DNA of 35,202 nt from Roseburia sp. GTDB lineage: Bacteria; Bacillota; Clostridia; Lachnospirales; Lachnospiraceae. The position numbers and the translations under genes were made by a program. Shown here piece by piece: positions 30,661-35,202 of this stretch. Below the pieces are notes generated by a model, which searched no databases, was not told the DNA's origin, and was given only the letters and a program-made list of their open reading frames with translations. The stretch lies in contig JAMPFV010000002.1 of the NCBI GenBank assembly GCA_023664265.1, positions 91,223 through 126,424 of the forward strand, written 5' to 3'. Position 1 is the stretch's first letter. Each line of letters starts with the position of its first letter.

Positions 30661-31863
30661 TTGAGGCGTTTTGTGGACAACAGAAATCTGCCGCACCCAA
30701 AGCCGGTGGAGAGAATTGTGCTTTCCAAGGAGCACACAAAACAAAAGATACTTGTGACGGCGCTGCTGCTGGTAATCGGGCTGGCAGCGCTTAGCTATGC
30801 CCTGTACTCGTACTTCGCGGTTCCGGCGGGCTGGCAGGAGCTTTCCGCGGACAGCGCCGCGGGGGTAATCGGCAGCGACGAGCTGGTATTTCTGTATGAG
30901 TTGGGCAGCGGGGAGACCTCGGCGGCGGAGGAGAAGAAGGCGCTGACGGCACTGTATACGGAGTCGCTGCAGACGGCCTATCAGCTCTTCAATAACGACA
31001 TGGAGTTTGACGGGGTACACAATGTGCGGTATCTCAACCGTCACCCGAATGAGACGGTCGAGATTGACGGGCTTTTGTATCAGGCGTTTGCGCTGGCACA
31101 GCGCTATGACAGCCGTTATCTGTATCTCGCGCCCGTTTACGCGGTTTACGACAATATCTTTTACTGCGGGGACGACTCGGAGCTTGTGAACTTCGACCCG
31201 AACCTGAACGCGGAAATCAGCGCGGAATTTGCCGTCCTTACGGCCTTTGCGGGGAATCCCGAGGAGGTCTCCCTGCGGCTGCTCGGGGACAATCAGGTGT
31301 GCCTGGCGGTGTCGGAGGAGTATCTGCGCTATGCCGCGGAGAACGGGATTGAGGATTTCGTGGACTTCTATTGGATGAAGAATGCGTTTATCGTCGATTA
31401 TCTGGCGGAGCGGATGCTTGCCAACGGGTATTGCGCGGGCTGTATTTCCAGCTATGACGGCTTTATCCGCAATTTTGACACGCGCGGCACGCAGTATTCG
31501 TTTGAGCTGTACAACCGCGCGGACGGGACGGTCTATCAGGTGGACACAATGGAATATCAGGGGCCGCGAAGTATCGTATATCTGCGGGACTATCCGATGA
31601 ACGGCTTGGACGGCAGACATTATTATGAGCTGGCAGACGGCGGGCAGCGGATGGTGTATCTGGACTGGCGGGATGGGCGCTGCAAGAGCGCGCTCAGCAA
31701 TCTGGTATCCTATTCCGAGACGCTTGGGTGCGCCGAGATTTTGCTCCAGACAGCGCCGATTTATATCGCGGAGGACTTTCAAGAGGAAGCGCTTGAGGCG
31801 CTGGCGGAGGAGGGAATCCAATCGGTTTATTTTCAGGATGGAGATGTGGCATATACGCAATAA
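30661..31863 (+). CDS. Membrane-anchored ApbE-like protein
   Basis: A 400-residue protein with one N-terminal membrane helix (KILVTALLLVIGLAALSYALYSYF) and a large outside domain. The order of elements recalls ApbE, the FAD:protein FMN transferase: LFNNDMEFDGV-N--YLN, a GLLYQAFALAQRY helix, KNAFIVDYLAERMLANGY where ApbE has its KGYAVD helix, then ISSYDGFIRN and a substrate-like ELADGGQRM. The key glycines and the DPRTG motif are absent, so activity is doubtful. TTG 30661 directly follows the oppF stop; GTG 30673, with GAGG 6 bases upstream, is an alternative start. It is the last gene of the opp operon before a terminator. Confidence 0.6.
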   Translation: MRRFVDNRNLPHPKPVERIVLSKEHTKQKILVTALLLVIGLAALSYALYSYFAVPAGWQELSADSAAGVIGSDELVFLYELGSGETSAAEEKKALTALYTESLQTAYQLFNNDMEFDGVHNVRYLNRHPNETVEIDGLLYQAFALAQRYDSRYLYLAPVYAVYDNIFYCGDDSELVNFDPNLNAEISAEFAVLTAFAGNPEEVSLRLLGDNQVCLAVSEEYLRYAAENGIEDFVDFYWMKNAFIVDYLAERMLANGYCAGCISSYDGFIRNFDTRGTQYSFELYNRADGTVYQVDTMEYQGPRSIVYLRDYPMNGLDGRHYYELADGGQRMVYLDWRDGRCKSALSNLVSYSETLGCAEILLQTAPIYIAEDFQEEALEALAEEGIQSVYFQDGDVAYTQ

Positions 31864-31898
31864 AGCGTTGGTGATATAATGGGTATCATCAACGCTTT
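31862..31898. terminator. Bidirectional terminator between the opp operon and the toxin gene
   Basis: AAAGCGTTGGTGATA pairs with TATCATCAACGCTTT over 15 positions (one G-U pair), loop of 7, with T-rich sequence on the right. It serves the opp operon and, on the other strand, the converging toxin gene. Confidence 0.75.
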
Positions 31899-31908
31899 TA
31901 CTGTATTT

Positions 31909-32175
31909 TTAGTATTGGTCCAGAATATCATGGTGCTCTACGTCAATGAGGATAATCAGTTTATCTCCTTCATAATACCAGATAATGCGGATATCCATAT
32001 TGACGCTGCATTCAAACAGGTCTTTTGTTCCCTGAATACGTTTGGTGCGCAGGGAAGGATGCATAGGATTTTCCGCAAGAAGCTGCAGCTTAGTTTGGAG
32101 CAGCTTTCTTTCCTGAGTGTTTAGGGACTTAAAGTGCTTTTCAAAACGTTTCGTAAAGGTGATTTGATAAGCCAT
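31909..32175 (-). CDS. RelE/ParE-type toxin
   Basis: An 88-residue basic protein with the RelE/ParE fold: YQITFTKRFEKHFKSLN, a KLLQTKLQLLAENP helix, SLRTKRIQGTKDLFECSVN, and a final strand pair DIRIIWYYEGDKLIILIDVEHHD. RelE-type members cut ribosome-bound mRNA; ParE-type members inhibit gyrase; the charged surface does not decide here. Its ATG overlaps the stop of the antitoxin gene by one base, so translation is coupled. It converges with the opp operon across a shared terminator. Confidence 0.85.
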   Translation of the reverse strand: MAYQITFTKRFEKHFKSLNTQERKLLQTKLQLLAENPMHPSLRTKRIQGTKDLFECSVNMDIRIIWYYEGDKLIILIDVEHHDILDQY

Positions 32176-32435
32176 TAGTCAGCCTCCAGTTTCTCGAACA
32201 GTGCGTCTACACTGTCAAAAACAGGCTGTTCACCGGAGGCGATTTTTGCCTTTGCCTCATTAATTTCCTTTCGGAGTTCGCTGAGGTACTTCTTGGGATA
32301 AACGACAACCGGCAGCATACAGATGGTTCCGTCCTGCTCGAAAATATCCAGCTTGTCGCCCTCGGAAAGTCCTAACTTAACAATAATTTCTTTTGGTATG
32401 GTAATTTGTGATTTCTGACGCAATTCAGCCAGCAT
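32175..32435 (-). CDS. AbrB/MazE-type antitoxin
   Basis: An 86-residue protein: an AbrB DNA-binding domain (RQKSQITIPKEIIVKLGLSEGDKLDIFEQDG, residues about 6-36) and an acidic helical tail (SELRKEINEAKAKIASGE, DSVDALFEKLEAD) that would wrap the toxin. The dimer should neutralise the toxin and repress the operon. AAGGAGGG precedes the ATG. The leader carries two hairpins (32464-32489 and 32511-32545). An AbrB-type antitoxin with a RelE-type toxin is less common than with MazF. Confidence 0.87.
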   Translation of the reverse strand: MLAELRQKSQITIPKEIIVKLGLSEGDKLDIFEQDGTICMLPVVVYPKKYLSELRKEINEAKAKIASGEQPVFDSVDALFEKLEAD

Positions 32436-32463
32436 ACAATCATCCCTCCTTTATCTTGAATTA

Positions 32464-32489
32464 GGGAAACGCTGATGAAAGCGCTTCCC
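32464..32489. repeat. Hairpin repeat, copy 2
   Basis: GGGAAACGCT and AGCGCTTCCC form a stem around GATGAA; 24 of 26 bases match 9690-9715. Here it lies in the leader of the antitoxin gene, just before the ribosome site. Confidence 0.6.
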
Positions 32490-32510
32490 GCACTGGATTT
32501 GCCAGAGGTT

Positions 32511-32545
32511 CTAAGGAAGCGGTGATTTAATCAGTGCCTCCTTAG
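32511..32545. repeat. Imperfect 17-bp inverted repeat in the toxin-antitoxin leader
   Basis: CTAAGGA (32511-32517) pairs with TCCTTAG (32539-32545), and the pairing continues inward over 17 positions with three mismatches. It lies between the promoter and the antitoxin gene and may be a second regulatory hairpin. Confidence 0.5.
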
Positions 32546-32575
32546 AGGGTGTGAATTTCCAACTTTCCTACATAT

Positions 32576-32604
32576 AGTATATCCTGTTGACAGAGATTAT
32601 GCAA
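32576..32604 (-). promoter_or_regulatory. Promoter of the toxin-antitoxin operon
   Basis: On the minus strand TTGCAT (32599-32604), 17 bases, TATACT (32576-32581). Transcription would start near 32569, leaving a leader of about 135 bases with the two hairpins. Confidence 0.6.
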
Positions 32605-32635
32605 GGAGCTGTACAAAATATATTTGTATGGGTGT

Positions 32636-32720
32636 TGTCAGGAGAGCAGCAGCTCCTCCTTCAGCCACTTGAATTTCTGATAATGGAGCGGCGAAATGCT
32701 CAGCTTGCGGGTATCCCGCA
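32636..32720 (-). pseudogene. Remnant of a LytTR regulator gene end (second copy)
   Basis: These 85 bases match 33246-33330 with only two substitutions (32656 and 32695). The matched segment is the last 27 codons and stop of the LytTR regulator, and both differences are silent. The frame here has lost everything upstream, where the GNAT gene now ends. On the minus strand it would read RKLSISPLHYQKFKWLKEEL and stop. A perfect palindrome (CTTGCGGG/CCCGCAAG) marks the break point. Confidence 0.8.
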
Positions 32721-32729
32721 AGAGAAGAT

Positions 32730-33227
32730 TCATAGCTTTCTTTCGTAGCAAATCTCCTGTGTTTCAAAGCAGGGCCTGACCTTTCCGCAGGTTACGAAAC
32801 CACAGGCTTCATAGAATTTCCTTGCTCTGTCATTGTCCGTAAAAACCCAGAGAAAGACCTTGCCATATCCCGCACTTTTTATGTCGCTCAATACTTTATC
32901 CATCATTTTTGTCCCATAGCCTTCCCTCCACTTGTCCCGTAGGCTATGGATACAAATAAGCTCTGCATAGTCCGGCATATCCTTATCCCTCGCTGTATCC
33001 CACCATGCAATACAATGGGGGTGGCCGTTTACTTCCAAAATATAGCCGTGGCCAATACATTTGTCAAGCAATCGCTTATACATTTCTGCAGCGCGATTTC
33101 TGTCCGTATTTTTTTGCAGGATTTCAGCAGAGAGAATCCCCTTAAATGCTGCTTTCCAGCTTTCCGTCTGTATATACGCCAAGGAAACCTCATCCCCTTG
33201 ACGCACGTTCCGTATCAAATAGTCCAT
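32730..33227 (-). CDS. GNAT-family N-acetyltransferase
   Basis: A 165-residue acetyltransferase. The N-terminal strand and helix (YLIRNVRQGDEVSLAYIQTESWKAAFKG), the acetyl-CoA loop (LRDKWREGYGTKMMDKVLSD, where an R/Q-x-x-G-x-G/A pattern sits) and the C-terminal WVFTDNDRARKFYEACGFV are typical. The substrate is unknown. It starts 20 bases after the LytTR gene and probably shares its transcript; the ribosome site is weak (AGGTAT). It is bracketed by the two LytTR gene ends, which suggests it arrived or stayed through recombination there. Confidence 0.88.
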   Translation of the reverse strand: MDYLIRNVRQGDEVSLAYIQTESWKAAFKGILSAEILQKNTDRNRAAEMYKRLLDKCIGHGYILEVNGHPHCIAWWDTARDKDMPDYAELICIHSLRDKWREGYGTKMMDKVLSDIKSAGYGKVFLWVFTDNDRARKFYEACGFVTCGKVRPCFETQEICYERKL

Positions 33228-33245
33228 ATTGCCGATACCTCACGC

Positions 33246-33330
33246 TGTCAGGAGAGCAGCAGCTCTTCCTTCAGCCACTTGAATTTCTGATAATGGAGCG
33301 GCGAGATGCTCAGCTTGCGGGTATCCCGCA
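33246..33330. repeat. 85-bp direct repeat, intact copy in the LytTR gene
   Basis: Partner of 32636-32720, 610 bases apart, 83 of 85 identical. It forms the true 3' end of the LytTR regulator gene. Confidence 0.85.
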
Positions 33331-33958
33331 TGACAACAGAGACGGGCGTTACTGTCGATACATATCGGAAGTTTGCAAAGCAGGTCTTGTTGACCAGTTT
33401 CATCTCGTCATACGGCTCAAAGGCCTGTCGAAGCTCACTGACGGTCTCGTCGATTTCAATGACAGTGCCATTGCTCAGGGAGAAGCAATAGCGCTCGTCC
33501 TGCGGCATGGCGTACATAATCTCGTTCTTGGGAACATGCTGCAGCACGCCGTTTTGGTGCACCTGTATCGTGATGACGTTTGCGAGCACATTGCGGTCGC
33601 CCAGCCGCAGCAATTCGGGCAGCGGGTCAGGCAGATAGGGCTTCTTGGCGTGCACCACGTAGTCGGGCAGATTCGGAATCGCGGTGTAATCGACAGTCGA
33701 GGAGTACAGCACAAGCGGGGCGTGGTAGCCCTGCTCCTCCAAGCCCGCCAGAATCTCCTCGACAAGGCCCTCGCGGGCGGTCATATCCATAAATACGATA
33801 TTGTATTTCAGGGGCGCCCTGAGAAAATGGTCCTTGTCCCCGTAGGAGTCGATATACAGGATATTCGGCGTGCCCGCTCTCTTGTCCGATTCCCTCGACA
33901 GAAGGCGCTCGAGGTGGCGTCGGTCGGCTACGTTATCATCACAAATTGCAACATGCAT
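33248..33958 (-). CDS. LytTR-family response regulator
   Basis: A 236-residue two-component regulator of the AgrA/LytR type. The receiver domain has acidic D7/D8 (AICDDN), phospho-acceptor D58 (IVFMDM) and the conserved Lys in VVHAKKPYLP. The C-terminal LytTR DNA-binding domain runs from about residue 135 (HQNGVLQHVPKNEIMYAMPQ, NKTCFANFRYVSTVTPVSVV) to the end. Such proteins bind direct repeats and often control peptide, toxin or bacteriocin genes. GGAGGG lies 8 bases before the ATG. No histidine kinase is adjacent, so it is an orphan here. The GNAT gene follows on the same strand. Confidence 0.9.
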   Translation of the reverse strand: MHVAICDDNVADRRHLERLLSRESDKRAGTPNILYIDSYGDKDHFLRAPLKYNIVFMDMTAREGLVEEILAGLEEQGYHAPLVLYSSTVDYTAIPNLPDYVVHAKKPYLPDPLPELLRLGDRNVLANVITIQVHQNGVLQHVPKNEIMYAMPQDERYCFSLSNGTVIEIDETVSELRQAFEPYDEMKLVNKTCFANFRYVSTVTPVSVVMRDTRKLSISPLHYQKFKWLKEELLLS

Positions 33959-33998
33959 GTCTTGTTCCCTCCAATCATACGGCTATATAAAAAGAATA

Positions 33999-34020
33999 GC
34001 ACAGGAAACTCTTCCTGTGC
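33999..34020 (-). terminator. Hairpin before the LytTR gene
   Basis: GCACAGGAA and TTCCTGTGC form a perfect 9-bp stem with a 4-base loop; on the minus strand it is followed by TATTCTTTTT. It lies about 40 bases before the regulator's start, so it could be a leader attenuator or the terminator of something upstream. Confidence 0.55.
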
Positions 34021-34096
34021 AACAGATGTTTGGGATTTTATAGGGTTAAGACGGAATATTAAGAAAATCTCATTCGCCTACGCTGTAAATTCTTTG

Positions 34097-34124
34097 AACG
34101 CAAGTTGTTGAGCTTGCGTTTTCT
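34097..34124 (+). terminator. Plus-strand terminator-like hairpin
   Basis: AACGCAAG pairs with CTTGCGTT (8 bp, loop TTGTTGAG), followed by TTCTATAAT. No plus-strand gene is visible immediately upstream (33959-34096), so it may be a relic or end a small RNA. Confidence 0.4.
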
Positions 34125-34189
34125 ATAATAGAAATCTTGTAAAAACAGGGATGACAGCATATAATGATAAAAGAGAAAGGGGGAGTATT

Positions 34190-34438
34190 ATGCAGTCTAT
34201 GGCTTTAAAAATAAATCATCTGCCGGAAGATTTGGAAGAGGAGGATTATGACAAGGCGGTTTCATATATAGAGTTTTTAATCAGCGCCAGAAAGAAAAAA
34301 GAGAAACAAATGTTGATAAAAAGCAAAGAGGATGTGGCGTCAATTGTGAAATCCCTGACAGGTATTATCCCTGATACAGGAAAGACACCGGAAGAGTACA
34401 GGGAAGAAAGGTTGAAAAAATATGAAATATCTGATTGA
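34190..34438 (+). CDS. Antitoxin-like protein (orphan)
   Basis: An 82-residue charged, helical protein (LPEDLEEEDYDKAVSYIEFLISARKKKEKQ, then TPEEYREERLKKYEISD). The short, acidic-basic composition and the position just before the start of a PIN-type toxin fragment suggest an antitoxin of a VapBC-like system. I do not recognise the family with certainty. AAAGGGGGAG lies just before ATG 34190; an in-frame ATG at 34151 has no ribosome site. The partner toxin is destroyed (34422-34466). Confidence 0.65.
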   Translation: MQSMALKINHLPEDLEEEDYDKAVSYIEFLISARKKKEKQMLIKSKEDVASIVKSLTGIIPDTGKTPEEYREERLKKYEISD

Positions 34439-34466
34439 TACCAAACGCTTCAAAATATTTGAATGA
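34422..34466 (+). pseudogene. Stump of a PIN-domain (VapC-like) toxin
   Basis: A 14-codon frame reads MKYLIDTKRFKIFE and stops. MKYLIDT is the typical beginning of VapC/PIN toxins, including the first catalytic Asp, but the sequence is unrelated afterwards. It overlaps the antitoxin-like gene by 17 bases, the normal arrangement for such pairs. The following 137 bases (34467-34603) are AT-rich and carry nothing that I can recognise. Confidence 0.5.
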
Positions 34467-34603
34467 TATGTCGATTCAAGACAGCAAAGTAATTCTCCCT
34501 TTTTGGAATTGTGTGCCCACTGAAACCGAACTTATAAAGATACATTCCCGATGTATAAAAACACATTTAAACCAGATAAATAAGGATTTGTGAGGACGAG
34601 GTC

Positions 34604-35202
34604 ATGGACATAAACAAAGAATTATACGATATGATTTTTAAAAGGAAATCATTTCATTTGTTTAGAAATATTGAAAACAGCAACATATCTGCAAATGATA
34701 TTGAAAAAATCGTAGCAACGTATGAAGCATTGATTCCGCTATATCCTAATATTAAAACAGCAATTCGGATTGTTCCTGCAAATGAAACTACTTGCAAACG
34801 GGGACAGCAGTTCTGCATATTACTATATAGCGAAAAGAAAGACAATTATTTGCAGAATATTGGATATTTAGGTGAGCAGTTAGATTTGTATCTTGTTTCA
34901 CAAAATATCGGGACGCTTTGGTTTGGAATTGGAAAAACGGATGAACCGTCTTTCAGAGGACTCGATTTTGTAATTATGATTGCAATGTCAAAGATAAATG
35001 ATGAGAAAAAATTTCGCAAAGATATGTTTAAGAGTAAATGAAAACCGACGAGTGAAATTTGGTTTGGAGAACCTATTATGGGAATAACTGATATTGTTAA
35101 ATACGCTCCAAGTGCTTGTAATACACAGCCTTGGATAGTAGAATATACTGATACCATCTTAAAGGTTTATAGATATAAAAAAACAGGTAAAAGAGGTATC
35201 AT
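34604..35202 (+). pseudogene. TM1586-type nitroreductase interrupted by an in-frame stop; runs off the right edge
   Basis: The frame begins with MDINKELYDMIFKRKSFHLFRN, a nitroreductase start, and continues through GYLGEQLDLYLVSQNIGTLWFGIGK, LDFVIMIAMSK and FRKDMFKSK, matching the putative TM nitroreductase family. A TGA stop at 35039-35041 interrupts it, but the same frame continues with SEIWFGEP, IVKYAPSACNTQPWIVEY and LKVYRYK, the expected second half, to the window edge. So a single nonsense change divides one gene. Normal members bind FMN and reduce nitro-compounds or similar. The upstream GAGGACGAGG is a plausible ribosome site. An ATG at 35078 could restart translation, but only of the second half. 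Confidence 0.75.

Noticed and set aside
30448..31860. A 470-codon minus-strand frame across the end of oppF and the ApbE-like gene
   Set aside because: Same low-complexity Arg/His/Leu composition, no ribosome site or motif, and it ignores the terminator between the genes.
33146..34111. A 321-codon plus-strand frame antisense to the LytTR regulator
   Set aside because: It runs against a clear receiver-LytTR gene and crosses the start regions of two minus-strand genes; no recognisable domain.
35039..35041. TGA as a selenocysteine codon in the nitroreductase
   Set aside because: The position lies between domains in a Lys-rich stretch, not at a redox site, and no SECIS-like hairpin is evident just after it.

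Overview
The window looks like chromosomal DNA of a spore-forming, anaerobic Clostridia member, most likely Lachnospiraceae. The grounds are family resemblance (DUF4125- and DUF5721-like proteins, SpoVAD and SpoVAE homologues, a ferredoxin/[FeFe]-hydrogenase-like protein with a chemoreceptor signalling tail, a DegV protein, a large Opp transporter), strong GGAGG-type ribosome sites, and GC-rich genes with a visibly AT-richer right end. The species cannot be named from the sequence alone, and I see no rRNA, tRNA or CRISPR array.

Left part (1-8.6 kb): the end of a DUF4125-like gene overlaps trpS. A TetR-type repressor then diverges from a compact six-gene lipid-type operon: SCP2 sterol-carrier protein, membrane-anchored alpha/beta hydrolase, free-standing condensation-type acyltransferase, acyl carrier protein, acyl-AMP ligase, and then a lone SpoVAD homologue. 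A palindrome just after the operon's predicted start site is a good repressor site. Together the set could activate an acyl group, load it on the carrier, transfer it to an acceptor and bind or trim the lipid product. I know of no description of this set, and it is my main candidate for an undescribed system.

Middle part (8.6-22.5 kb): a PDDEXK/Rpn-type nuclease; a membrane-linked XRE regulator facing an AbrB-like gene that overlaps a macrolide-type glycosyltransferase; an ECF sigma/membrane protein/ABC exporter cassette; an unknown membrane protein; an N-terminally truncated carbamoyltransferase; the hydrogenase-like/MCP sensor; a small unknown protein, RidA, and a shikimate-kinase-like enzyme lacking key substrate residues; SpoVAE behind an almost perfect sigma-G promoter, 12 kb from SpoVAD; a DUF5721-like gene; and a DegV lipid-binding protein.

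Right part (22.5-35.2 kb): an Opp-type peptide importer (oppABCDF) in which nearly every subunit is remodelled. The binding protein looks circularly permuted, OppB has a long outside insert, OppD has a coiled-coil insert of about 220 residues between Walker A and Q-loop, and OppF ends in two membrane helices. A membrane-anchored ApbE-like protein follows. The last 3.3 kb is an AT-richer accessory zone with a RelE/AbrB-type toxin-antitoxin pair, a GNAT acetyltransferase flanked by two copies of a LytTR regulator gene end, an orphan antitoxin beside a 14-codon stump of a PIN toxin, and a nitroreductase broken by an in-frame stop.
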